Shown: positions 8,259 through 17,472 of the stretch, piece by piece
Numbering within the stretch: the stretch's first letter is position 1
How the letters are laid out: each line of letters opens with the position of its first letter
Origin: Clostridium sp.
GTDB taxonomy: Bacteria > Bacillota > Clostridia > Clostridiales > Clostridiaceae
Length of the DNA: 45,204 nucleotides
Direction of reading: 5' to 3'
Assembly (NCBI GenBank): GCA_031292145.1
Contig: JARLHR010000098.1
Location: 1 to 45,204, forward strand
Made by a program: the position numbers and the translations under genes
Notes under the pieces: generated by a model
The model's database searches: none
The model's input: only the letters and a program-made list of their open reading frames with translations
Told to the model about the DNA's origin: nothing

Positions 8259-10316
8259 ATGAGCATTAAATATAAAACACTATTAATTGGGTTGTTAAGT
8301 GTACTGGCGATAATAGGAATAACCATTTTAATCTTTTATTTTTCTTATTTTGGGTATATAGATAAGGATAAGGAGACTAGTGTAAAAAGAGATTTTGAAG
8401 TTACAGATTATATAGTTAAAAAAGAAGAGGATAATATGCAGAGGCTTATTGTTGATTGGGGACAATGGGATGATACTTATAAGTTTATAAATGAACAAAA
8501 CCAAGAATACATTGATTCCAATTTACAAAATTATATGATAGAAAATTTAAATTTAAATAGTATAATTTATTTGGATAATAATAAAAATATAGTTTGCTCT
8601 AGGGAAATTAATTCCACAAAGGATTTTAGCCAGGCTTTCGTGAATAAGCTATTACAGAACGACAAGAATTTTGATAAAAATATTAATAATGGGAATATTG
8701 GATTATTATCTTTGAATGGTAATGTTTATATGGTTGGGGTATTACCCACTACATCGTCAGATAGAAAAGCAGAGAGTAATGGATTTTTGATAATGATTCG
8801 TGAAATTGATAAAAATCTAATAAATTATATAGAACAAATTGCTCCAATTAAATTGACTTTTAAAGAAGCTCAGCAAGAACAATATAAACGTAATAATGAT
8901 ATATCATATATAAGCTCAGATAATAACATAATTCTTTATAATAAAAAATATTCAGAAGCGGATAGAATGGAAGAAGATATCAACGGTCAAAATTCAATTG
9001 AAATTAGTATTGTTGATAAAGATTATAGTAATGAACAAGGAATCCATTTTTTTAATAATTTTATTCTTCAATTTTTGAGCTTAATAGCTATAGTTATAGT
9101 TTTGGATATTGTTATTATTAATAGATGTATACTAAAAAGACTTTTAAAAGTAACAAAGTTTATAGAAAAGGTTGGTAAAACCAAAGATACATCATTGGTT
9201 ATTGATATCTCAGGAAAAGATGAAATTAATAAATTGGCTGATACAACCAATAAAATGCTTTCAGCTCTTAATTCGGCAAATGAAGAGATTCTTCTTTTAA
9301 GCTATTATGATAAACTTACAAAATTGAATAATAGAGCATATATGGAGAAATTGCTTAATGAACTGGATAATAATAAAGAGGATAATTACTTTATTATTGT
9401 GGGCGACGTTAATGGCTTGAAATTAATTAATGATGCCTTAGGCCGCTTGGAAGGAGATAAATTACTTTCTATTGTAGGGAAAATACTTAAAGAAATTTGT
9501 GATAAAGAAGATGTGATTTCAAGATGGAGCGGGGATGAATTTGTAATATTAATTAAAAATAAGGATTCAGTATATGTATCTAATTTAATAGATAAAATAA
9601 AAGAAAAATGTGCTAAAGAACTAGAATTTCATTTTAAAATAAGTATAGCTTGGGGATATGCGGGATGTTATGAGGAGATTTTAAATGCAGAAGCTGTCAT
9701 GAATTTAGCGGAAAAGAGAATGTATAGGAATAAACTTATGGAAGACAAAAGTACTAGAAGTGCAGCTATAAGTTCACTTTTAAAAACTCTACATGAAAAG
9801 CATAGTGAGACAGAGGAACATACCATAAGAATTAAAAATTTGAGTGTAAAGCTAGGTAAAAAGATTGGATTAACAAAAGAAAAATTAGATGAGTTAGAGT
9901 TACTGTCTTCGTTGCATGATATAGGTAAAATAGGCATACCGGAGCATATTCTCATGAAACCGGGTAAACTTACTGAGGAAGAATGGAGGATTATGAAAAC
10001 ACATTCTGATATAGGTTATAGAATAGCATCTTCAACTCCAGAGTTAGCTCACATTGCAAATAATATATTAGCTCATCATGAAAGATATGATGGGACAGGT
10101 TATCCTAACAATCTTAAAAGGGAAGAAATACCATTGTTATCAAGAATAATAAGTATTGTAGATTCCTTTGATGTAATGACCCATAGAAGAGTTTATAAAG
10201 AAGCTTTTGATAAGGAATATGTTATTGAAGAACTTAAAAGATGTTCAGGGACTCAATTTGATCCATTCCTTGTGAAAGAATTTATTTCATTACTAGAAGA
10301 AAAACAGATTTATTAA
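8259..10316 (+). CDS. CHASE4-HAMP-GGDEF-HD-GYP c-di-GMP signalling protein
   Basis: 685 residues, ATG after AAGGGG. Membrane segment 1 (about 7-29) is followed by an extracellular CHASE4 domain marked by DWGQWDDTYKF (about residues 68-78). Segment 2 is near 268-290, then HAMP. The GGDEF domain (about 350-500) has DKLTKLNNR and GDVNGLKLINDA, but its signature reads RWSGDEF, with Ser for the first Gly. The upstream inhibitory RxxD site is DKED, so it lacks the Arg. The HD-GYP domain (about 510-680) is intact, with HDIGKIGIPEHIL and HHERYDGTGYP. The most likely role is c-di-GMP hydrolysis gated by an outside signal, with a GGDEF domain that is weak or regulatory. Some SGDEF-type domains remain active, so synthesis is not excluded. 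Confidence 0.92.
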   Translation: MSIKYKTLLIGLLSVLAIIGITILIFYFSYFGYIDKDKETSVKRDFEVTDYIVKKEEDNMQRLIVDWGQWDDTYKFINEQNQEYIDSNLQNYMIENLNLNSIIYLDNNKNIVCSREINSTKDFSQAFVNKLLQNDKNFDKNINNGNIGLLSLNGNVYMVGVLPTTSSDRKAESNGFLIMIREIDKNLINYIEQIAPIKLTFKEAQQEQYKRNNDISYISSDNNIILYNKKYSEADRMEEDINGQNSIEISIVDKDYSNEQGIHFFNNFILQFLSLIAIVIVLDIVIINRCILKRLLKVTKFIEKVGKTKDTSLVIDISGKDEINKLADTTNKMLSALNSANEEILLLSYYDKLTKLNNRAYMEKLLNELDNNKEDNYFIIVGDVNGLKLINDALGRLEGDKLLSIVGKILKEICDKEDVISRWSGDEFVILIKNKDSVYVSNLIDKIKEKCAKELEFHFKISIAWGYAGCYEEILNAEAVMNLAEKRMYRNKLMEDKSTRSAAISSLLKTLHEKHSETEEHTIRIKNLSVKLGKKIGLTKEKLDELELLSSLHDIGKIGIPEHILMKPGKLTEEEWRIMKTHSDIGYRIASSTPELAHIANNILAHHERYDGTGYPNNLKREEIPLLSRIISIVDSFDVMTHRRVYKEAFDKEYVIEELKRCSGTQFDPFLVKEFISLLEEKQIY

Positions 10317-10318
10317 AC

Positions 10319-10380
10319 AATTCACAATGCACAATTTACAATTAACAATTGTTCATTGATAAGTGTAAATTGTTAATTGA
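10319..10380. repeat. AT-rich dispersed inverted repeat
   Basis: ACAATTTACAATTAACAATTG is followed by TAAATTGTTAATTG in inverse orientation. The same words form the ends of the MITE-like elements at 15060, 17875 and 20231, so this is probably an end-to-end remnant. Confidence 0.5.
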
Positions 10381-10437
10381 AGCGTGACTCAACCACTTTG
10401 TTCTCATTAATAATTAATTATGCCTCATTAATAATAT

Positions 10438-10465
10438 TTGAACTACTCAGTATAAATGATATAAT
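10438..10465 (+). promoter_or_regulatory. candidate sigma-A promoter for the gene at 10556
   Basis: TTGAAC at 10438-10443, a 16-base spacer and a perfect TATAAT at 10460-10465. Confidence 0.6.
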
Positions 10466-10477
10466 ATAAATAGATAG

Positions 10478-10541
10478 TAGGCACGATCAAGAAAATAATA
10501 GGCAAGCATGCTTGTTTGTTATTTTCTTTCATGTGCCTTAT
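10478..10541 (+). repeat. long palindrome in the 5' leader, just before the ribosome site
   Basis: Nested arms AGGCAC / GTGCCT, AAGAAAATAA / TTATTTTCTT and the core CAAGCATGCTTG form one near-continuous hairpin. It ends one base before the ribosome site GGAGGCG at 10542. It could stabilise the mRNA or shield translation. Its AGGCAC/GTGCCT ends recur at other intergenic sites in the window. Confidence 0.6.
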
Positions 10542-10555
10542 GGAGGCGATTTGTT

Positions 10556-12631
10556 ATGATAAGGAAAATTAATAAAATAATGGCATTAATATTGATTGCT
10601 ACAACTGTTAGCGCAATAGCTCCTATGGGAATAGCAAGTATAAATGCAAGTGCAGCGGTTAGTGATAATTCGAATGCAAGTAGTAGTGCTGATCAAGAAG
10701 CTGCTTTAGCAACTGTTGACGCAGCAATGATACCTACTAAATTAAATGCAATATATAGCAATGTTTTGGCAAGTGATACAGTTTCTCAGTTTGAGGAGTG
10801 CGGAAGTCTTTCATATACTTTAGATGATGCTGCAGCAGGCCAAATTGCTACAAATTTAAAAAGCAGCATGCCTCAAATAGTGCTTGGAGTAAAAGCGGTA
10901 GAAATAGCAGGAACTCAGTTAATAGCTTATGGGAATATGACAGGCTCTCAGGAATTGGTAAAAAAAGGAACTGTGTTAAAACAATCTGCAGAAACGGTAT
11001 TGTCTGAGTTATATTCAATGGAAGGTTTATCGGATGCGCAGCTTACGGAATTAATTGAAACAGAAGCAAAAGATATACCTGTGTATAAGTATACTGTTAC
11101 AAGAGGAACAAGTACAGTTGCACAGGGGTTTGCAGTAGGAGGAATTTTTGGCTTAGCAGCAAATCCATCAGATACTTACAACGGCATTGAAGAAACTGCC
11201 ACATATAGCAGCAGTGCTGTAATTCCAAACTTGCCTCTTTCAGGCAGTTCGGCTTATAATAATACAATTGATTTAACTGCGTCAGGTATTAGTATTATTT
11301 GCGATGGACTTGATATAAATATAATGGATTCTGTTAATGATAAAGTTTATGCGATAAATAACCCTGTTTATAATATGTTCCAAGTTAATGCAGGAGTTAA
11401 AACTTCTACTACAAAGGATACATTAAACGTGATTGATTTTTCAGGAGTTACTAATTTAAAAGGTTTTACTTCTGATATAAATTTTAGTTCTCAAGGAATA
11501 AGTACAACAGTATTAGGGATATCATTAACTACGAGTGATTCAAAGAGTAAAAATTATAAGTATGCACTTCCTGTTACATCATATGTGGGAACTATGTTGG
11601 GAAATGCTATTGATAGTATGAACTTAGGCACAGCTGGAGATGTCATAAAAGGAGCAATCCAAAGTGGACATTATGTGATGATTCCAGATATAAAATCAGA
11701 TCTAATAAATTTAATAGATGAATTAATACAGAAGAGTGGTATACCGGCTGCTATTAATGATATTACTAGTGCACTTAATGATTTAAGTGATTCGCTAAAT
11801 GATTTGACTGATGCTCTTAATGATAAAAATGATGATGTTAATAATGCATGGGATAAGGTGTTTAATAGATTTGATAATGAACCAGGCTGGGGTAAAAAGG
11901 ATGGATATGTCTACTATTATGACAAAGATGGCGTAAGCGAAAAAGGTGTTCAAAAAATCGATGGAAAGACCTATTATTTCAACGAAGTAGATGGAGCCAT
12001 GGAAACAGGGTGGCAAATAGTAGATGGTAAGAGATGCTATTTTGATAAGAAGAAGGGATATGAATTATTTAATCAATGGATTCAAGATGGTGATGATTAT
12101 TACTTTATTGGAATTGATGGACCAGTAAAAAAAATGGAGTGGGTGAATGATGGTGGTAAGAATTATTATTTAAAAGCTGATGGTAAAATGACACGAGATT
12201 GGCTTAAAATTGATGATTACTGGTATTGTTTTAATAAGAATGGCTCTATGATAACTTCCAATTGGGAATGGTCTGATGGAAAATGGTATTATTTGAAAGA
12301 TAACGGACAGGCAGCTACAGATTGGACCCAAATCGGAGAAGAGTGGTACTATTTTAAGGATCCTTCAGGAGAAATGCAAACTGGATGGTTTAGAGCTGAT
12401 GGAAACTGGTATTGTACAAATGACGATGGTTCGATGAAAACTGGATGGGCATCTTCTAAAGATGGTTTGTGCTACTTAGATGATACTACCGGTATAATGA
12501 AAAAGAATGAATGGGTCACAATTAATGGACAAACTTATTATTTTAATATCGATGGAGAAATGGTTACTGGTTCAAGATATATAGACGGAACAAAACACAT
12601 TTTCAACTCAGATGGTACTTTAAGTGAATAA
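10556..12631 (+). CDS. secreted choline-binding repeat protein with large N-terminal domain of unknown function
   Basis: 691 residues. The start is set at ATG 10556, eight bases after GGAGGCG; the frame extends upstream but without a ribosome site and across the leader palindrome. Signal peptide: MIRKINKIMALILIATTVSA...INASAAV. Residues ~35-385 form a domain I do not recognise, rich in Ser/Thr/Asn/Ala and without catalytic motifs. Residues ~385-440 are a heptad-like stretch (INDITSALNDLSDSLNDLTD) that may be coiled coil. About ten GW-type repeats (TGWFRADGNWYCTNDDGSMK) fill the C-terminus to residue 691, several with non-standard spacing. This is likely a surface protein attached to choline; the function of its outer domain is unknown. 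Confidence 0.86.
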   Translation: MIRKINKIMALILIATTVSAIAPMGIASINASAAVSDNSNASSSADQEAALATVDAAMIPTKLNAIYSNVLASDTVSQFEECGSLSYTLDDAAAGQIATNLKSSMPQIVLGVKAVEIAGTQLIAYGNMTGSQELVKKGTVLKQSAETVLSELYSMEGLSDAQLTELIETEAKDIPVYKYTVTRGTSTVAQGFAVGGIFGLAANPSDTYNGIEETATYSSSAVIPNLPLSGSSAYNNTIDLTASGISIICDGLDINIMDSVNDKVYAINNPVYNMFQVNAGVKTSTTKDTLNVIDFSGVTNLKGFTSDINFSSQGISTTVLGISLTTSDSKSKNYKYALPVTSYVGTMLGNAIDSMNLGTAGDVIKGAIQSGHYVMIPDIKSDLINLIDELIQKSGIPAAINDITSALNDLSDSLNDLTDALNDKNDDVNNAWDKVFNRFDNEPGWGKKDGYVYYYDKDGVSEKGVQKIDGKTYYFNEVDGAMETGWQIVDGKRCYFDKKKGYELFNQWIQDGDDYYFIGIDGPVKKMEWVNDGGKNYYLKADGKMTRDWLKIDDYWYCFNKNGSMITSNWEWSDGKWYYLKDNGQAATDWTQIGEEWYYFKDPSGEMQTGWFRADGNWYCTNDDGSMKTGWASSKDGLCYLDDTTGIMKKNEWVTINGQTYYFNIDGEMVTGSRYIDGTKHIFNSDGTLSE

Positions 12632-12655
12632 GGCATAATAGAAAAATAATAGAGT

Positions 12656-12706
12656 TAAAGATTCAATAGGTATTATAAGAAATCTATTGAGTCTTTTACT
12701 TTATTT
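12656..12706 (+). terminator. intrinsic terminator
   Basis: AAAGATTCAATAG / CTATTGAGTCTTTT stem with a ~14-base loop, then a TTACTTTATTT tract. Confidence 0.7.
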
Positions 12707-12844
12707 AGATATATTTTTAGAATAATGTGATATTATGTATATAGTTATTAAAATACATAACGATTATATATAATATAAAAGTACGTGGGATGTAAACATT
12801 ATAAGAAAGTGATGTTTGTTAAACGATAATATGGAGGAATAGCT

Positions 12845-13915
12845 GTGATGAGAAGTAAATATATAAGTAAAGCACTTGCAGGAACTGTTATCTTATCAAT
12901 GATGGGTACATTATTTCCAACTATGGCTTCGGCTGAATGGGAAAAGGATTCTCAAGGGAATTTATATTATACCCAAGATAATCAAAAGTTGACTGGTTGG
13001 AAAAGAATTGATGGACAAGTGTATTATTTTGATGATAATGGAAAAATGCAAACTGGGTGGATTCAAGCAGAAAATTCATGGTATTTCTTGCAGGTTAATG
13101 GAGTATTAGGGACAGGTTGGGTAAAGTATAATGGAAATACATATTATACTGATTCAAGTGGTGTAATGCAAACTGGAGTTATTAATATAGCGGGAAAAAT
13201 TTATATTTTTGATAATAATGGAGTTATGAAAACTAGCGATACTATTAGTGATGGGCAATTTTATACTATAGGTTTAGATGGAGAAGTTGTGGGTTCTACG
13301 TTGCCAACACCTGATAAGGAATTTGATGCTTCCGGAAAATGTATAAATGTTTTAAATAATACTGAAAGTGATGTGGTTGCTTCACCGGTTAGTTCAAAAT
13401 TTGATACTATTATTGAAGATCAAAGTGATTCTGGGAATGATGATATAGAATATGTTGTTCAATACAAAGATACGGATGGAGAGAACCTTAAAACGAAGAC
13501 CGTAATGGATGGTGAATCTATAGATTTATATGAACCAACTAAAGATGGATATGGTTTTGTAGAGTGGAATACTAGGAGTGATGATTCGGGAACAAGTTAT
13601 GATGAAGGAGATAGTGTAAATATTAATAAAAATTTAACTTTATATGCTCAATGGACTCTAGATGTAGATAGCATTAGTATAATTGGCAGTTCAACTGTTG
13701 CTGTAAATAGTACAACTCAAATGGCTGTAAGTGTATCACCAAGTAATGCAGGTAATACAGCTGTTACATGGTCTGTTACTTCAGGAACAGGAAATGCGAC
13801 AATTGATAGCAGCAGTGGATTATTAACAGGGGTAACAATTGGAACAGTGACAGTAAAAGCGACAGCTAAAGATGGATCAGGGGTAAGTGGAACTAAGGTA
13901 GTAGCAGTAGGATAA
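12845..13915 (+). CDS. secreted wall-binding protein with Flg_new and Ig-like domains (copy 1)
   Basis: 356 residues from GTG 12845, seven bases after GGAGG; the ATG at 12848 is an alternative one codon later. The signal peptide ends at ASA-EW near residue 30. GW-type repeats come first (about residues 33-155), directly after the signal peptide, which is the reverse of most neighbours. Then come a linker, a Flg_new/InlB-B-like repeat (about 215-270: VQYKDTDGENLKTKTV...GYGFVEWNTRSDDSGTSY...LYAQW) and a C-terminal Ig-like Big_2 domain (AVTWSVTSGTGNATIDSSSG). It is a close paralogue of the next gene, 68 bases downstream with no terminator between, so the two are probably co-transcribed. No enzyme motif is present. 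Confidence 0.88.
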   Translation: MMRSKYISKALAGTVILSMMGTLFPTMASAEWEKDSQGNLYYTQDNQKLTGWKRIDGQVYYFDDNGKMQTGWIQAENSWYFLQVNGVLGTGWVKYNGNTYYTDSSGVMQTGVINIAGKIYIFDNNGVMKTSDTISDGQFYTIGLDGEVVGSTLPTPDKEFDASGKCINVLNNTESDVVASPVSSKFDTIIEDQSDSGNDDIEYVVQYKDTDGENLKTKTVMDGESIDLYEPTKDGYGFVEWNTRSDDSGTSYDEGDSVNINKNLTLYAQWTLDVDSISIIGSSTVAVNSTTQMAVSVSPSNAGNTAVTWSVTSGTGNATIDSSSGLLTGVTIGTVTVKATAKDGSGVSGTKVVAVG

Positions 13916-13983
13916 TCCACAATTTGCTGAGCATGGTGTAGCTACTTTTTACTTACGATTAAGATAAAACGGGGGGAACTAAA

Positions 13984-15048
13984 ATGAGAATGAAGCAGAA
14001 ATATTTAAAAAAACTGATTGCAAGCAATGTTGCTGTTTTAACCTTACTTACATTAGTGCCTATGAAGGCTTCAGCTGAATGGATTAAAAATTATAATGGT
14101 GCTTGGAGTTATACAGAAGGGTACAGTTATGCTACTGGTTGGAGCCAAATAAATAATACCTGGTATTATTTTGATGGCCTTGGACAAATGCAGACTGGAT
14201 GGATTCAAAGTGGTGGTGAATGGTATTATGCGGATTTAAGTGGAGCAATGCAAACAGGCGTTATTCAAATTGAAGGAAAAATTTATTTGTTTTCAGCAAG
14301 TGGAGCAATGCAGACAGGGAATTGCATAATAAATGGAAGTTTGTATGATTTTAATGATAAGGGGGTATTGGTAGGAGATAGTGCACCAGTTCCAACTAAG
14401 GCATTTGATTATTATGGAAATAGCACTATTCCTTATGTTCCGAACCAGATAATCGATCAAAATGCTACAATGTCAAGTGATATTCCATCAGATGGTAAAC
14501 CACAAGTAACACAATATAATGTTAAGTTTAAAGATCCTGATGATGATAATGCGTTACTTCAATCAAATACTGTTGATGATGGAACAGTATTAACTTTATA
14601 TAAACCTGCGAAGAGTGGCTATACTTTTGTTGAATGGAATACTAGGAGCGATGGAAGTGGCACAAGTTATGAATATGATGATACAATAAGAGTCAATAAA
14701 GATTATACATTATATGCACAATGGGAGGAAGACTCATCCAGCACTTCATCATCTAGTACTTCGACAGATAGTACTGTAAAGGTTACAGGAATCGCAGTAT
14801 CTGCAGTAAATGGAGCAACTACAATATCTTCTAAGGGTGGAAGTTTACAAATGACCAAGATAGTGTCGCCAAGTACTGCAACAATGCAGACAGTTACATG
14901 GTCAGTTACAAATGTTACAGGACAGGCAGCTATAAGTACTACTGGTAAGTTAACAGCAGTAGCAAATGGAACAGTAACAGTAACAGCAACTGCTAGTGAT
15001 GGTTCAGCAGTTGTTGGAACACTTACTATAACAATAAGTGGTCAGTAA
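13984..15048 (+). CDS. secreted wall-binding protein with Flg_new and Ig-like domains (copy 2)
   Basis: 354 residues, ATG after a strong GGGGGG. The domain order matches the preceding gene: signal peptide (to about residue 31, KASAEW), GW-type repeats (about 33-150), Flg_new repeat (VKFKDPDDDNALLQS...YTFVEWNTRSDGSGTSYEY...LYAQW), Ser-rich linker (SSSTSSSSTSTDS) and Big_2-like domain (TVTWSVTNVTGQAAISTTGK). The shared order and matching blocks point to a tandem duplication followed by divergence, mainly in the linker. The presumed role is a choline-held adhesin or wall spacer. A terminator follows at 15163. Confidence 0.88.
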   Translation: MRMKQKYLKKLIASNVAVLTLLTLVPMKASAEWIKNYNGAWSYTEGYSYATGWSQINNTWYYFDGLGQMQTGWIQSGGEWYYADLSGAMQTGVIQIEGKIYLFSASGAMQTGNCIINGSLYDFNDKGVLVGDSAPVPTKAFDYYGNSTIPYVPNQIIDQNATMSSDIPSDGKPQVTQYNVKFKDPDDDNALLQSNTVDDGTVLTLYKPAKSGYTFVEWNTRSDGSGTSYEYDDTIRVNKDYTLYAQWEEDSSSTSSSSTSTDSTVKVTGIAVSAVNGATTISSKGGSLQMTKIVSPSTATMQTVTWSVTNVTGQAAISTTGKLTAVANGTVTVTATASDGSAVVGTLTITISGQ

Positions 15049-15059
15049 AATAATGAATA

Positions 15060-15151
15060 ATTGACAATGTACAATTAATTAGGAAAAGCCTCTAAAAATA
15101 TAATTAGAAATTACGAAGTGATTTTAGCCTAAATTGATAATTGTTAATTGA
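15060..15151. repeat. MITE-like element, family 2 (two internal hairpins)
   Basis: Ends ACAATGTACAATTAATTAGG and CCTAAATTGATAATTGTTAA are inverted relative to each other. Inside are GAAAAGCC and a GAAATTACGAAGTGATTT hairpin. Related copies lie at 17875, 20231, 30829 and 45090. Confidence 0.6.
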
Positions 15152-15162
15152 AAGAAAATGGA

Positions 15163-15218
15163 AAGGAGATGCTCCAATAATAAAGAATTATATTGGACAT
15201 CTCCTATATTTTTTTATG
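15163..15218 (+). terminator. intrinsic terminator of the Flg_new gene pair
   Basis: GGAGATGCTCCAATA / TATTGGACATCTCC stem followed by TATATTTTTTT. Confidence 0.8.
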
Positions 15219-15228
15219 TGCCTTAATC

Positions 15229-15263
15229 AAAAGGAGACAAGGCTATACCTTGTCTCCCTTTGA
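15229..15263 (-). terminator. intrinsic terminator of the minus-strand wall-binding gene
   Basis: AAGGGAGACAAGG / CCTTGTCTCCTT read on the minus strand, ending in TTTT. Almost identical to the hairpin at 669-702 after its paralogue. Confidence 0.75.
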
Positions 15264-15308
15264 GCTTATTAGATGAAACTCGACTGGCCAAATCATAGAT
15301 TTGGAGTC

Positions 15309-17366
15309 TTACTTAACCCAAGCTCCGTTTGCTCCTACAAAGTATCCATCTGGAGTTGTAGTGCTAGCTAGCATAGCGCCTGATGCATTTAAGTAGTACC
15401 AAGTTCCATTGTCATTTAACCAACCAGTTGCCATAGCTCCAGATGAGTTTAGGTAATACCAAGTACCATTATCATTTATCCAACCAGTCTTCATAGCACC
15501 TTTAGTACCATCAGAAACTGGATTTAAATAATACCATGAACCGTTTATCATTTTCCAACCAGTCGCCATAGCTCCATTTGTATCTAAGAAATACCAAATA
15601 CCACCAACATTAACCCAATTGTTAACAACTTTAGTACCCGTTGCATCAAAGAAATTCCAGCTTCCATCAGCTGATTGACTCCAACCAACTTTAGCAGGTG
15701 TAGTTGTTGTAGCGGGAGCTGGAGCTTCCGAATCAGTTTCGGCCTTTCCTTCATTAACAGTTGTGTAGATATTTCCACCATCTTCCCAAATAACCATGCT
15801 GTTTTCATCATAAACATTTATTGAATCTAATCCAGAATCGCAAGTATAAACTTTAGTCATAGAAGCGTTTTTGTATTCGTAGATTTTTCCGTCTGCAATT
15901 ACCCAAACATTTCCATTAACATCGATATCATATGCTTCGTATGGCGATTTAGCGTCACTATTTAAATCAACACTGTCATCAGAATCTTTTTCTACGAAGT
16001 AAGCGTCAACTTTATTGCTTAAATCAAAGCTTGTAACTGAAGCTGAAGTGGTAGTTGTGCTAGCAGTTTTATATCCTGGTTGTATTTGGAATTTTAATTT
16101 ATCTTTCTTGAATTTCAAAGTTACTGCGTCTACACTGTCAGTAGTTGCTTTAATAGCAACTAAGTTACCATTGCTTATGGTAAATATTGGTTTAACTATT
16201 CCGTTATTACTTACTGATCCTATAACATCTTTTTGTGTTACGTTTGTTAAATCAGTTACACTAGCATTTGTATCGTTAATTGCTGCTAAAATTGCATCAT
16301 ATGCATCATGGGCATCTCCACAATTATATTCAGTTTTACCATTAGAACTGTTGTAATAATTTCCGATTTCATAAGATTCTACAGTTTTTGGAGTATATGC
16401 TCCATCTTTTTGATCTCCTTGTGCTTTAGAAATCTTTTGAATATAGGTACGTAAAGTTGTAGTTGCTGTATCTGTTGCAGCAGCATCAGTATAAACACTT
16501 GCTTGTGTAGTAGCTGTAGTTGCTCCAGTAGCTACAGCATTTGAAGAAGTGTCAGTTATAGCAACTGTTACTAAAGCATAAATATAATCATTATCTTGTG
16601 TTAAAGCAACTGGTTGTTGAACTAAAGTAGCTAATAAACCACTATCAGTATCTACATCATCATAACTATTACTATAGTCTTCTATTTTAACTGTTCTACC
16701 TTCTTTTGTGCTGTAAGCATATATATTTGCTGTAGAAGAAGCATCTATATATTTACCTGAACCATCAGTAAATCCATATAAATTACCACTCTTATCTACA
16801 TATTTTGTTGCATCTGAAGCACTTGTTTGAACACCATATGAATACCAAGTATCACCAAATTTATTTCCTGGAATAGCTAATATTGTATTATCAGCACTAG
16901 TTTGACCAGCATATAAGTCAGCAGCTGGCACAGTAATACTTGAGCTTCCTTTATATCTATCGGCTTTGTTTAGCTTAGTTTGTAATTTTGTTGCAGCAGT
17001 GTCTATATCATCTGCTGGAGTTGAATCGTCAGTTACTGAACCATTTGTTAAATCAACTAAATATTGATCTGATCCATCATTAGTAAATGCATATTTATCT
17101 TCATATGTTGTATTAAGATCTGCACTTGAAAGATCATCTAATGATTTGTCCTTATTTCCATCATTGTAGTATATAGCATCAGTATCATCATCACTCTTAT
17201 ATCCTTGATATACATATTTACCATCTTTGTATGCTATTGCATTTTCTATAGTACCATCTTTAGTTCCTAATCTTGAACTTGAATCTGCAGCCATAGCAGG
17301 CATTAATGTCATAATTGAAGTAGCTGCTACTAATAAAGCAGTAATTTTATTCTTTCTTTTAATCAT
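15309..17366 (-). CDS. secreted choline-binding repeat protein, unknown N-terminal domain
   Basis: 685 residues. The start is placed at the ATG at 17366 (MIKRKNKITALL), six bases after AGGAGG; the frame continues upstream without a ribosome site. Signal peptide: ALLVAATSIMTLMPAMAADSS. Residues ~30-540 are a Thr/Ala/Asp-rich region. Its last part repeats short 'VWVIADGKIYEY...IYTTVNE' units that may form beta-propeller-like blades. No catalytic motif was recognised. About five GW-type repeats end in the same DGYFVGANGAWVK as the partial gene at 1-579, its clear homologue in opposite orientation. The upstream region carries three direct repeats of TTGGTAC. Probably an abundant surface protein; function unknown. 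Confidence 0.88.
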   Translation of the reverse strand: MIKRKNKITALLVAATSIMTLMPAMAADSSSRLGTKDGTIENAIAYKDGKYVYQGYKSDDDTDAIYYNDGNKDKSLDDLSSADLNTTYEDKYAFTNDGSDQYLVDLTNGSVTDDSTPADDIDTAATKLQTKLNKADRYKGSSSITVPAADLYAGQTSADNTILAIPGNKFGDTWYSYGVQTSASDATKYVDKSGNLYGFTDGSGKYIDASSTANIYAYSTKEGRTVKIEDYSNSYDDVDTDSGLLATLVQQPVALTQDNDYIYALVTVAITDTSSNAVATGATTATTQASVYTDAAATDTATTTLRTYIQKISKAQGDQKDGAYTPKTVESYEIGNYYNSSNGKTEYNCGDAHDAYDAILAAINDTNASVTDLTNVTQKDVIGSVSNNGIVKPIFTISNGNLVAIKATTDSVDAVTLKFKKDKLKFQIQPGYKTASTTTTSASVTSFDLSNKVDAYFVEKDSDDSVDLNSDAKSPYEAYDIDVNGNVWVIADGKIYEYKNASMTKVYTCDSGLDSINVYDENSMVIWEDGGNIYTTVNEGKAETDSEAPAPATTTTPAKVGWSQSADGSWNFFDATGTKVVNNWVNVGGIWYFLDTNGAMATGWKMINGSWYYLNPVSDGTKGAMKTGWINDNGTWYYLNSSGAMATGWLNDNGTWYYLNASGAMLASTTTPDGYFVGANGAWVK

Positions 17367-17472
17367 AATCATCCTCCTCTTTTTAGATAAAATATAAATA
17401 ATAATAGTGTTAAACAAATTAAAAGAAAAATTTAACTTGTACACCATAGTATACAATTAAATAAATCTTATT

